Source of the DNA: Corynebacterium sp. p3-SID1145
Lineage (GTDB): Bacteria; Actinomycetota; Actinomycetes; Mycobacteriales; Mycobacteriaceae
Reading direction: 5' to 3'
Assembly (NCBI GenBank): GCA_025144245.1
Contig: JALXXC010000001.1
Location: 124,001 to 188,000, forward strand
DNA length: 64,000 bases
The notes below the pieces were generated by a model. The model worked only from the letters and a program-made list of their open reading frames with translations, ran no database searches and was not told the DNA's origin. Numbering within the stretch: position 1 is the first letter of the stretch; every line of letters begins with the position of its first letter. This document shows, in pieces, positions 9,808-19,826 of the stretch. Position numbers and translations under genes: made by a program.

Positions 9808-10401
9808 TTACTTCCCGGAGCCTGTTTCAGCGCCAGCGTTCGTGCTGTCGCCGCCATCGCCGCCGGTGAGGAATTTCTCCAGGCCGGCCCAGCGTGGATC
9901 CACCAGATCGTTCTCTTCGCCGGACACTCCGTCGGCGCTCGGCACCTCGGAATCCTCCGGGCACTCCGGCTCGCACACCGGGTTGAACGGCAGGCTCAAC
10001 CCGACCTCGTCGACGAACGCTTGCTCCAAGTTGACGGTGTCGTCGATGATCTGCGGGACATCGTCGCCGGAGCCTTCGTCCTCGGAGGTGGCATCATCGC
10101 CGGTGATGAAGTCGTCGGAGCCCGAGAACACCTGGGAGACGGTGATGGTCTCTGTCGGGGTCAGCTCACGGAGGCAGCGCACGCACTCGCCTTTGAGCTG
10201 TACCGTCGCCGTAGCGTCAACAAGCACGCCCTCACCGAGCGGCGTGACAGTCGATTCGACGCTGATTTCCTGCCCTTCCGGGATGGCGATCATTTCCGGG
10301 CCGATGCGCGACGGCGACGGGCCTGTCTGGGTGGTGGTCACCGGAAGCCCGTCGCCGCGCTGGGCGGCCGAGACATCCACAATAAACGGGTTAGTAGCCA
10401 T
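9808..10401 (-). CDS. DUF177 (YceD-family) protein
   Basis: Conserved protein of 197 residues. In many bacteria this family precedes rpmF and is linked to 23S rRNA metabolism; a molecular role is not firmly known. The sequence shows the family's C-terminal cysteines, CVRCLREL in the middle and a CEPECPED pair later, followed by DPRWAGLEKFL near the end. The tail is acidic and Gly-rich. I take ATG 10401 (MATNPF) rather than the 9-codon upstream extension. No rpmF follows; rnc starts directly after it, which is the usual mycobacterial and corynebacterial order (compare Rv2926c). Confidence 0.88.
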   Translation of the reverse strand: MATNPFIVDVSAAQRGDGLPVTTTQTGPSPSRIGPEMIAIPEGQEISVESTVTPLGEGVLVDATATVQLKGECVRCLRELTPTETITVSQVFSGSDDFITGDDATSEDEGSGDDVPQIIDDTVNLEQAFVDEVGLSLPFNPVCEPECPEDSEVPSADGVSGEENDLVDPRWAGLEKFLTGGDGGDSTNAGAETGSGK

Positions 10402-10472
10402 AACGCACCCCAGAATACATTGAGGCAAACCTGCGGCTCATCCACGCCGGGATGCCGCCGGGAAAAGCGGTT

Positions 10473-11267
10473 TTAGTGCCCGCGCGGGTAGCCGCGGTCG
10501 TCGCGGACTTCCCTAGCGTCACGGGCGTCACGGGTGTCACGGACTTCACGGACATCGCGCGCACCGCGCTCGTAGCGGCCGGAGGCACCCGCGCCGTGGC
10601 GGAGGGCGGAGCGGTCGGAGGTGACGGTGCGCAAAACGCCGGTGAGGGTCTCCTCGAATTCGGCGAGTTTCCCGTCGACGTACTCGTCGCACTCGTTGCG
10701 CAGGCGGCTGGACTCCGCGTGGGCGGACTCGACGATCCGGTGGGCTTCTTCGTCGGCGCGGCGGGTGACCTCAGCCTCGGACACCAGGCGCTGCTGCTCC
10801 TCCAGACCCTCAGCGACGGAGCGGTCGTAGGACTCGTTGCCGTCTGCGACGAGTCGCTCCGCTTCACGACGAGCACGCTCCACCAGCTGTTCCGCCTCGT
10901 CCCGCGCACGGGTGACCGTGTTGTTGGCGTCCTCCTCCGCATTGGCGACCATCAGGGTCGAACGCTGCTGGGCATCGCTCAGCATGGATTCGGATTCATT
11001 GTGGGCATCGCCGACCAGGCGCTGGGCTTCACCTTCCGCGTCCCCGATAATCGCGTCCGCGCGGTCCTCGGCGCCGCGCAGGATCTCGTCCTGCTTATCC
11101 AGCACGTCCTGCGCGTCGTCGATCTCGACGGGGAAGGCGTTGCGGATGTCGTCGAGAAGCGCAAGCACTTCATTGCGCGGAACCATGCAGTTCGACGTCA
11201 TCGGAACGCCGTAGGCCTGTTCGACGGTGTTGACCAGTTCATCGAGAGCTTCAAATACGCGGTACAT
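10473..11267 (-). CDS. DivIVA-like cell-division coiled-coil protein (SepIVA-like)
   Basis: 264 residues, predominantly coiled coil. It begins MYRVFEALDELVNTVEQAYG with an N-terminal region resembling DivIVA. A long heptad-rich, Ala/Glu/Arg-rich helix with many AEAE and ARREAE units follows, then a charged tail with repeated VREVRDxRDARD units. The gene beside the DUF177-rnc-mutM-smc series corresponds in position to mycobacterial sepIVA (Rv2927c), a septation factor, so a role in septal or polar growth is likely but inferred. It is not Wag31 itself, which normally lies next to the ftsZ/sepF genes. Confidence 0.8.
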   Translation of the reverse strand: MYRVFEALDELVNTVEQAYGVPMTSNCMVPRNEVLALLDDIRNAFPVEIDDAQDVLDKQDEILRGAEDRADAIIGDAEGEAQRLVGDAHNESESMLSDAQQRSTLMVANAEEDANNTVTRARDEAEQLVERARREAERLVADGNESYDRSVAEGLEEQQRLVSEAEVTRRADEEAHRIVESAHAESSRLRNECDEYVDGKLAEFEETLTGVLRTVTSDRSALRHGAGASGRYERGARDVREVRDTRDARDAREVRDDRGYPRGH

Positions 11268-11296
11268 GAGCCCAACAGTACTGGTAATACAACGAA

Positions 11297-11316
11297 CGCC
11301 CCGGCAAGCCGGGGCG
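11297..11316. terminator. GC-rich hairpin between gdhA and sepIVA-like gene
   Basis: CGCCCCGG and CCGGGGCG form an 8-bp stem around a CAAG loop. It sits after the gdhA stop and before the sepIVA-like gene. Only a weak T-rich stretch follows on the minus strand, so it may be a poor terminator for gdhA. Confidence 0.55.
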
Positions 11317-11348
11317 CGTGTCCTGCGATGGGCAGTGAAGTTCAGGCG

Positions 11349-12725
<1,377 letters not shown>

Positions 12726-12863
12726 TTAAAAAACTATAGTCGCGGAAAGAGTGATCGAGTTCTCTTCTCAAGCAAATTGTTAGCATTCGAGGAGCCAAAC
12801 GCGATAGACATGCGCACCGTCGAGCCGCCGAGAACAACCGGAAGTCAAAGGAGCACAGTTTCC

Positions 12864-14057
12864 ATGTTCAGTTCCCGCCCGATTCCCGATCCGGGCATCC
12901 CCGAAGATGAAAGCGCGGGATTACCAGCGAATTTCGTCGCCGACGCACAAACCCTGCGTGTCGTCGTGGCCCCCGATTCCTTCAAGGGATCCGCGACAGC
13001 GCAGCAAGCGGCGGAATGGATCGCCGAAGGCATCCAGTCCATTATCCGCGACTGTGACATTGAGCACATTCCTATGGCGGATGGGGGCGAAGGAACATCG
13101 GCACTCTTCAGTGGCGAGGTAATCACTCTGCCGACAACGGACGCCGCGGGGCGCCTCACCGAGGCCAGCTATGTCTACAGCGCGGCGGAAGAAACCGCCT
13201 ATATCGACGTGTCCGCGGCAACAGGATTGCCCGCTGTCAAAGACAATCCGGTCCCGCTCACCGGCGACACCTACGGCACCGGCGTTCTCATCGCGGACGC
13301 GCAAACCCGCGGCGCCCGGCGCATCGTGCTCGGCTTGGGCGGCACCGCAACGATCGACGGCGGCACCGGCATCCTCGTCGCCCTTGGCGCCAACCCCCTC
13401 AACGCCGACGGCCATCCCCTGCGGCACGGCGGCGGAGCCCTGAGCGACCTGGCGGATTTCGACACCGCCAAGGTGAATATTCCTGCTGCCTCCGTCGAGT
13501 GGATTCTCCTGGCGGATTCCGAGTTCCCCGCCACCGGCCCGCACGGCGCGGCGCGGGTCTTCGGCCCGCAGAAAGGTGCGGGACCCGAAGAGGCGGAGAA
13601 GGTCGACGCCGCACTCGCCCACCTCTGCGAGGTCACCGGCATCGACCCGGAGCAGCCCGGCTACGGCGCCGCCGGTGGCCTACCCATCGGCATCACCTGG
13701 CTGTCCGAACTGATGCACGGCAACCGCGACCACGTCCACGTCGTCTCCGGCGCGCGCACCGTCGCCGCCGCGCAAGGACTGCGCGAGAAAATCGCCGAGG
13801 CCAATCTCGTAGTCACCGGCGAAGGAAAATATGACGAGCAGTCCGCCGCGGGCAAGGTCGTCTCAGTGGTCGCCGAACTCGCCGAGGGAACCGGCGCCAC
13901 GGTCGCCGTGCTCGCCGGCGCATTCGAGGCCGACCTTCCGGAAGGCGTGCTGGCGGTCGAGATCGGCGAGCAGACCGACGATGTGCGCGAACAGCTCACC
14001 CGTGCGGGAGCCCAAGCCGCAGTCGACTACCTCAATACCTCGACGGCCCAGGGATAG
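12864..14057 (+). CDS. glxK: Glycerate 2-kinase
   Basis: ATP-dependent glycerate kinase (GlxK/GarK class), forming 2-phosphoglycerate for lower glycolysis. The 397-residue protein has the family opening RVVVAPDSFKGSATAQQAA, then PMADGGEGT, LGLGGTATIDGGTGIL and GAAGGLPIG, and VTGEGKYDEQSAAGK near the C-terminus. ATG 12864 is preceded by AAAGGAG with an 11-base gap; upstream in-frame codons (from 12777) lack family similarity. It is divergent from gdhA. Its 3' end overlaps the convergent 131-residue gene by 31 bases. Confidence 0.92.
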   Translation: MFSSRPIPDPGIPEDESAGLPANFVADAQTLRVVVAPDSFKGSATAQQAAEWIAEGIQSIIRDCDIEHIPMADGGEGTSALFSGEVITLPTTDAAGRLTEASYVYSAAEETAYIDVSAATGLPAVKDNPVPLTGDTYGTGVLIADAQTRGARRIVLGLGGTATIDGGTGILVALGANPLNADGHPLRHGGGALSDLADFDTAKVNIPAASVEWILLADSEFPATGPHGAARVFGPQKGAGPEEAEKVDAALAHLCEVTGIDPEQPGYGAAGGLPIGITWLSELMHGNRDHVHVVSGARTVAAAQGLREKIAEANLVVTGEGKYDEQSAAGKVVSVVAELAEGTGATVAVLAGAFEADLPEGVLAVEIGEQTDDVREQLTRAGAQAAVDYLNTSTAQG

Positions 14058-14422
14058 ACCGCGGGCAGTTCGAAATCCATCTGGCGCTCCAGCGCCACGG
14101 GGTCTTTGGGCAGCTCGGCTTTCGGCGTGAGCACCCGGGACAGGCCCATGGCCAGCTGGTTGACGGAGCCCGCGCCCTCGGACTCGATGAGGTACCGCTG
14201 CACGGCCGCGTCGCCGGGCTCCACACCGCGCTCCTCCTCGTAGACCCGGCGCAGCTGCGCGGTCGTTTCCTCGGGCACGTCGGGTTCCGCCACTCGCGTC
14301 ACGGAGCCGGAGGTGAGGCGTTCGTGGCGGACGAGGATCTCCACGGCACTGGCGAACGCCTCCTCCACCTGCTTTCCTGCTGCGTCATCGGGAACAAGCA
14401 CGTCAAACTGGATCGTCGGCAT
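14027..14422 (-). CDS. Conserved-looking protein of unknown function, 131 aa
   Basis: I do not recognise this protein. It starts MPTIQFDVLVPDDAAGKQVE, is soluble and acidic, and has no signal or membrane segment. The middle is helix-rich with Arg/Glu, and the end reads FELPAVYPWAVEVLR. The frame is open much further upstream (to 14797), but that part runs antisense to the next gene and is compositionally random, so ATG 14422 is the likely start. It is divergent from the DUF4921 gene by 31 bases and overlaps the glycerate kinase 3' end. Confidence 0.65.
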   Translation of the reverse strand: MPTIQFDVLVPDDAAGKQVEEAFASAVEILVRHERLTSGSVTRVAEPDVPEETTAQLRRVYEEERGVEPGDAAVQRYLIESEGAGSVNQLAMGLSRVLTPKAELPKDPVALERQMDFELPAVYPWAVEVLR

Positions 14423-14453
14423 GAGGACAGAGTAGCGAATAGCCTTGGAGTGC

Positions 14454-15803
14454 ATGACGCACCCGACGTTTCCTCTGTCGCCCCCTCTTTCGGCCTCGCG
14501 CGATCCGCTGCAGCGGATGGCGGACGGGACCCTCAAGCAGCTCAACCCGTTCTCGGGCACGCAGGTGTGGACAGTGCCCGGCCGCGGCAACCGTCCCTTG
14601 TCTGTGCCGAAAAAGGAGCCAGAGAAGCTCGGGGAGAAAGACTTCACGGATAAGTGCAATTTCTGCGTCGATAAGCAATTGCGCACGCCGCCGGAGAAAT
14701 CCCGGATCGTGCGGCGCGACGGCGGCTGGGACATTCTGCGGGACCTGCTCCCCGACCAGCTCGGCGACTCCGAGGCCGCTTTCCGCCGCGTTCCCAACCT
14801 GTTCGAGATCGTCTCCTACGACTACTGGGCCCAGAATTACGGCTTCAGCATGGACGAGGCCCGCCACAACCAGATGGAGCGCTACCTCGCCGACGACGAA
14901 GGGCGCCGCCATGTCCTCGACATCGTGCGCATGCGGTTGACCGCTTCCGGCCAGGACGACAACGTCAGCGAAGAAGAGCTGTTCTCCCACGCTCCCGCGT
15001 ATTTCGGGGGCGGGCACGACGTGATCGTCGCGCGGCGCCACTACGTGGACGGCGCGACGGAATCCACGCAGCTGGCGTCGTCGGGCACCCTGCCTCTCGA
15101 CGAGCACAACGCGTTCATCGTTTTCACCATCGACTCGCTGCGCGACCTCTACGAGCACAACCGCTATGCGCCGTACGTCTCCGTGTTCCAGAACTGGCTG
15201 GCGCCCGCGGGCGCCTCGTTCGAGCACCTCCACAAGCAGCTCGTGGCTATCGACGAACGCGGCGTCCAGACCGAGCTCGAAATCGCCAAACTGCGGCAGA
15301 ACCCGAATATGTACAACGAGTGGGGCGTGAACTACGCCAGCTACCACAACCTTGTCATCGCGGAGAACGACCACGCGGTCATGTGCGCCGGTGTCGGCCA
15401 CCGCTATCCCACCATCAGCGTGTACTCGAAGTCCGCGGTCCCTGAGCCCTGGCTGCAAACGGACGAAGAGGTCCGTGGCATGTCGGATCTCCTGCACGCC
15501 GCGCACGCCGGCACCGGCCCGGAGGTTCCGTGCAACGAGGAATGGCACCACAAACCGGTCGACTTGGATGTGCCCATGCCGTGGCGCATCAACATCAAGT
15601 GGCGCGTGTCCGTCCTCGCCGGCTTCGAAGGCGGCACGAAAGTGAACGTGAACACCATCTCCCCGTACGATCTCCGCGACCGCATGGTCAGCAGCTTGTA
15701 CCAACTCCGCGACGAGGGAAAGGTCGCGGCCGACATCCGCATCGCCACCGAGTGTGCGCCCGCCCGCAACGTGCTGCGATACAACCCGGTTCTCTGGCGC
15801 TGA
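14454..15803 (+). CDS. DUF4921 family protein (GalT/HIT-like)
   Basis: 449 residues, resembling the galactose-1-phosphate uridylyltransferase/HIT fold family that databases list as DUF4921. CNFC at about residue 64 could bind metal, and SFEHLHKQLVAID in the middle matches the position of the HIT/GalT His-x-His active-site motif. The C-terminus contains CAPARNVLRYNP. A nucleotidyl-transfer or hydrolase role is inferred; the substrate is unknown. I use ATG 14454, preceded closely by GGAG; TTG 14445 is the alternative. Confidence 0.75.
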   Translation: MTHPTFPLSPPLSASRDPLQRMADGTLKQLNPFSGTQVWTVPGRGNRPLSVPKKEPEKLGEKDFTDKCNFCVDKQLRTPPEKSRIVRRDGGWDILRDLLPDQLGDSEAAFRRVPNLFEIVSYDYWAQNYGFSMDEARHNQMERYLADDEGRRHVLDIVRMRLTASGQDDNVSEEELFSHAPAYFGGGHDVIVARRHYVDGATESTQLASSGTLPLDEHNAFIVFTIDSLRDLYEHNRYAPYVSVFQNWLAPAGASFEHLHKQLVAIDERGVQTELEIAKLRQNPNMYNEWGVNYASYHNLVIAENDHAVMCAGVGHRYPTISVYSKSAVPEPWLQTDEEVRGMSDLLHAAHAGTGPEVPCNEEWHHKPVDLDVPMPWRINIKWRVSVLAGFEGGTKVNVNTISPYDLRDRMVSSLYQLRDEGKVAADIRIATECAPARNVLRYNPVLWR

Positions 15804-15904
15804 CCGACCAGCGCCCCCACGACCGGAGCCGCGCCTAGACTGGGCTGTCGCACAACCGAGAACGCCTATCCACCCCCACCACCACCGAGGAGGACCTGAA
15901 ATAC

Positions 15905-17212
15905 ATGCCCGCCCATGCTGATCCGAGCGCGATCAAGGAGATTCTGCGGAACTACACAGTCGATCCCGCATGGCAGCGCGAGCTGTACGAGTACCTGCAC
16001 GCGCACCCGGAGCTGTCCATGCAGGAAGAGAACACCCACAACCGCATCCTCAAGGAGCTCGAGCGCTTCGACTGCCGGGTCATCGCACCGATCGGCGGGT
16101 ACGGCATCGTCGCCGTGTTCCACAACGGCGAGCCGACGCACGGCTCCGCGGGACCGACGGTGCTCTTCCGTGCGGATTTCGACGGCCTCCCGGTAACAGA
16201 GACCACCGGCGCGCCGTACGCGTCGCGCGACACCGCCAAGCGCGCCGACGGCACCGAGGTCGGCCTCATGCACGCCTGCGGCCACGACATGCACGTGACT
16301 GCCCTGCTGGGCCTGTGCGACATCATGGACAACAACAGGGAACACTGGTCCGGCACGTTCGTCGCCCTCTTCCAGCCCGGTGAGGAAATCGGCCGCGGCG
16401 CCACCGAGATGATCACCGACCGGTTGACCGACCGCATTCCCCGGCCGGATATCTGCCTGGGCCAGCACGTGATGCCGGGCCGCGCGGGCCAGGTGCAGAC
16501 GAAGCCCGGCCCCCAGTTCGCCGCGTGCGATTCCATCCGCATCCGCATCCCCGGCCGCGGCGCCCACGGCTCGATGCCGCACGCCGCGGTGGACCCTACG
16601 TATACCGCCGCCCACATCATCCTGCGCCTGCAGGGCATTGTCGGCCGCGAGGTGGCACCGAAGGACTTCGCGGTGGTCTCCGTCGGCCAGATCAACGCCG
16701 GAACAACGAACAACATCATCCCGGACCACGCAGAGCTGGTGCTCAACTGCCGCTTCTACAGCGACACGGTCAAGCACAAGGTCTACGAAGCGATCCAACG
16801 CGTCGTCATCGCCGAGTGCGAGGCCTCCGGCATCAAGGACGAGCCGCACTTCGAGTACTTCGCCCACGGCGAGCTCCTAAACAACGACCGCGGGGCGTTC
16901 ATGACCGTGCGCGAAACCTTCGACGAGGTGTTCGGCCCGGACTCGGTGGACTCGCAGCCGTCGACGGTCTCGGAGGATTTCTCCAATATCCCGCTCGCAT
17001 TCGGTGTGCCGTACATTTTCTGGCTCATCGGTTCCACCCCGCGCACCGTGTGGGACAAGGCAGTCGCCGAGGACCGCGTGATCACCGATGTTCCGGTCAA
17101 CCACATGCCCACCTTCCTGCCCGAGTACGAGCCCACGGTCTACGCCGCCACCAACGCCGCCGCCGCGGCGGTGCTGACCTACTTGGCGAACCCGCTCGAG
17201 CGCCAGCCTTAG
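15905..17212 (+). CDS. M20-family amidohydrolase
   Basis: Zinc-dependent amidohydrolase of the M20D class, like hippurate hydrolases and N-acyl-amino-acid deacylases. The 435-residue protein carries LFRADFDGLPV, the metal ligand motif HACGHDMH (about 125) and FQPGEEIGRGA with the catalytic Glu. GRGAHGSMPHAAVDP belongs to the dimerisation/lid domain, with a late His ligand near NHMP. AGGAGG lies 12 bases before the ATG. No signal peptide is seen, so it is cytosolic. The substrate cannot be told from sequence. Confidence 0.88.
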   Translation: MPAHADPSAIKEILRNYTVDPAWQRELYEYLHAHPELSMQEENTHNRILKELERFDCRVIAPIGGYGIVAVFHNGEPTHGSAGPTVLFRADFDGLPVTETTGAPYASRDTAKRADGTEVGLMHACGHDMHVTALLGLCDIMDNNREHWSGTFVALFQPGEEIGRGATEMITDRLTDRIPRPDICLGQHVMPGRAGQVQTKPGPQFAACDSIRIRIPGRGAHGSMPHAAVDPTYTAAHIILRLQGIVGREVAPKDFAVVSVGQINAGTTNNIIPDHAELVLNCRFYSDTVKHKVYEAIQRVVIAECEASGIKDEPHFEYFAHGELLNNDRGAFMTVRETFDEVFGPDSVDSQPSTVSEDFSNIPLAFGVPYIFWLIGSTPRTVWDKAVAEDRVITDVPVNHMPTFLPEYEPTVYAATNAAAAAVLTYLANPLERQP

Positions 17213-17321
17213 ACGCGGCGCGGCGTTCCGGGACCTCCGGTCACTCCCGGGTGCAATACCGGTACAGTGGGCGGGCGTTAGCGATCTATTGGACGATCTG
17301 ACTCCCCGAGGTATTCAACGT

Positions 17322-19715
17322 ATGAATTTGCCAGCGCATCCCCCTGCTTTCATCGACACTGTCGGCGGCCACGTCCGTTCGGTTTCCGGCTCCACCCCCG
17401 ACGCGTCCAGCCGGAAGAAGTTCTGGACCGGTCTGTCCCTGGCCACAATGGAGCAGTTCGCGGACAAGTGGGATGCCACCCGCAACGCCTACGCTAAAAC
17501 CCGCCAGCAGGCGTACTTCTCCGCGGAATTCCTCATGGGCCGCGCCCTGCTGAACAACCTGACCAACCTGGGCCTTGTTGAGGACGCGGTCAAAGCCGCA
17601 GAGGCCAACGGCCACGATCTCCTCAACGTTCTCGAAGCCGAGCACGACGCGGCGCTGGGCAACGGCGGTTTGGGCCGTCTCGCCGCGTGCTTCCTCGACT
17701 CCGCCGTCACGCAGGATTACCCGGTCACCGGTTACGGCCTGCTCTACCGCTACGGCCTGTTCCGCCAGGAGATTGCCGACGGTTTCCAGAAGGAGCACCC
17801 GGACGCGTGGCGCGAGAGCTTCTACCCGTTCGCGGTCCGCCGCGGCACTCAGCAGCGCATCGTGAAATTTGACGACATGCACGTCCGCGCGATCCCCCAC
17901 GACATGCCGATCACCGGCTACGGCACGGACAACGTGGGCACACTGCGTCTGTGGGACGCCTCCCCGATGGCCGAATTCGATTACGACGCATTCAACTCCC
18001 AGCGTTTCTCCGACGCGATCCTAGAGCGTGAGGCTGTCCACGACCTCACCCGCGTGCTGTACCCGAACGACACCACGTACGAGGGCAAGGTTCTGCGCGT
18101 GCGCCAGCAGTACTTCTTCGTCTCCGCTTCCCTGCAGGAGATGATCGACAACTACATCGCGCACCATGGCGAGGACCTGCGCGGCTTTGCCGAGTACAAC
18201 TCCGTGCAGCTCAACGACACCCACCCGGTGCTCGGCATTCCGGAGCTCATGCGCCTGCTTCTCGACGACCACGGTATGACGTGGGAAGACGCTTGGGACG
18301 TGACTACGAAGACGTTCGCGTACACCAACCACACGGTGCTGGAAGAGGCGCTGGAGACCTGGGAAGAGTCCATCTTCAAGAAGCTGTTCTGGCGTATCTG
18401 GGAGATCGTGGAGGAGATTGACCGCCGCTACCGACTGGACATGGAGACCCGCGGCATCGCCCCGGAGACGGCGCACCACTACTCCCCGGTGCACGACGGC
18501 AAGGTGCACATGGCCTGGATCGCCTGCTACGCCTCCTACTCCATCAACGGCGTCGCGGCGATCCACACCGACATCCTGAAGCGGGACACGTTGAGCTTCT
18601 GGCACGACTTGCACCCGGAGAAGTTCAACAACAAGACCAACGGCGTCACCCCACGCCGCTGGCTGCGCATGTGCAACCCGCGCCTGTCCGGCCTGCTCGA
18701 CCGGCTCGTCGGCTCCGACGCATGGGTCACCGACATGGACAAGCTCAAGGAGCTGCGCCGCTACGCCGAGGACGACGCGGTGATGGAGGAGCTGCGGGAG
18801 ATCAAGGCGGCGAACAAGAAGGATTTCGCCGACTGGGTGCGCGTGCACGAGCATGTGGAGATCGACCCGGAGTCGGTCTACGACACGCAGATCAAGCGCC
18901 TCCACGAGTACAAGCGCCAGCTGCTCAACGCGCTCTACATCCTCGATTTGTACTTCCGCATCAAGGACGGCGAGACCGACATCCCCAAGCGCACTTTCAT
19001 CTTCGGCGCTAAGGCGGCTCCAGGCTACGACCGCGCCAAGGCGATCATCAAGCTGATCAACACCATCGGCGACCTGGTCAACAACGACGACGAGGCATCG
19101 AAGTACCTGCGGGTGGTCTTCATCGAGAACTACAACGTCTCTCCCGCCGAGCACATCATTCCGGCCACGGATGTCTCCGAGCAGATTTCCACGGCGGGCA
19201 AAGAGGCCTCCGGCACCTCCAACATGAAGTTCATGATGAACGGCGCGCTCACCCTCGGCACGATGGACGGCGCGAATGTGGAGATCGTTGATTCCGTCGG
19301 CGAGGACAACGCCTACATCTTCGGCGCCCGCGAGGAGGAACTGCCGGAGCTGAAGAAGAACTACGACCCGAACGAGATCTACAAGAACAATCCGGCCATC
19401 AAGCGCGCGCTCGATGCGCTTATCGACGGCACGCTCGACGACAACCACACGGGCATCTTCTCCGACCTGCGTAATTCTCTGCTCGTCGACGGCGGCTGGA
19501 ACACTCCGGATCCCTACTACGTCCTGGGCGATTTCGAGTCCTACAAGGAGACCCGCGACCGCATGGCTGCCGAGTACTACGCCGACCCGCTGCACTGGGC
19601 GCGCATGTGCTGGATCAACATCTGCGAGTCCGGCCGCTTCTCCTCCGACCGCACGATCCGCGATTACGCGGACGAGGTTTGGAAGATCAAGCCGACCCCG
19701 ATCGCCGAGATTTAG
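17322..19715 (+). CDS. glgP: Glycogen/maltodextrin phosphorylase
   Basis: PLP-dependent phosphorolysis of alpha-1,4-glucans to glucose-1-phosphate. The 797-residue protein includes AEFLMGRALLNNL and ALGNGGLGRLAACF near the N-terminus. RLHEYKRQLLNAL is in the C-terminal domain, and KEASGTSNMKFMMNGAL carries the PLP lysine, followed by GTMDGANVEI. ATG 17322 has GAGG 10 bases upstream; TTG 17289 is an in-frame alternative. A strong terminator follows. It belongs functionally with glgX, treY and treZ further along. Confidence 0.96.
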   Translation: MNLPAHPPAFIDTVGGHVRSVSGSTPDASSRKKFWTGLSLATMEQFADKWDATRNAYAKTRQQAYFSAEFLMGRALLNNLTNLGLVEDAVKAAEANGHDLLNVLEAEHDAALGNGGLGRLAACFLDSAVTQDYPVTGYGLLYRYGLFRQEIADGFQKEHPDAWRESFYPFAVRRGTQQRIVKFDDMHVRAIPHDMPITGYGTDNVGTLRLWDASPMAEFDYDAFNSQRFSDAILEREAVHDLTRVLYPNDTTYEGKVLRVRQQYFFVSASLQEMIDNYIAHHGEDLRGFAEYNSVQLNDTHPVLGIPELMRLLLDDHGMTWEDAWDVTTKTFAYTNHTVLEEALETWEESIFKKLFWRIWEIVEEIDRRYRLDMETRGIAPETAHHYSPVHDGKVHMAWIACYASYSINGVAAIHTDILKRDTLSFWHDLHPEKFNNKTNGVTPRRWLRMCNPRLSGLLDRLVGSDAWVTDMDKLKELRRYAEDDAVMEELREIKAANKKDFADWVRVHEHVEIDPESVYDTQIKRLHEYKRQLLNALYILDLYFRIKDGETDIPKRTFIFGAKAAPGYDRAKAIIKLINTIGDLVNNDDEASKYLRVVFIENYNVSPAEHIIPATDVSEQISTAGKEASGTSNMKFMMNGALTLGTMDGANVEIVDSVGEDNAYIFGAREEELPELKKNYDPNEIYKNNPAIKRALDALIDGTLDDNHTGIFSDLRNSLLVDGGWNTPDPYYVLGDFESYKETRDRMAAEYYADPLHWARMCWINICESGRFSSDRTIRDYADEVWKIKPTPIAEI

Positions 19716-19742
19716 GACGTAAACGCGGCGAAAACGGAATTG

Positions 19743-19780
19743 ACGCGCTAGCCCAGCACCCGGGGCTAGCGCGTTTTTCT
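19743..19780 (+). terminator. Strong rho-independent terminator after glgP
   Basis: A perfect 12-bp stem (ACGCGCTAGCCC with GGGCTAGCGCGT), an 8-nt loop and a TTTTTCT tail. It lies between glgP and the convergent uvrA-like gene and ends glgP transcripts. The stem may act in both directions, but the reverse side lacks a clear T run. Confidence 0.92.
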
Positions 19781-19826
19781 ACTCCCCGTTATTCAGGCAG
19801 AAATACGGGACGAGACCTGTGCATTG

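Noticed and set aside
18021..19595. 524-codon minus-strand frame opposite glgP
   Set aside because: Shadow of glgP, full of Val/Leu/Arg/His with no family signature.
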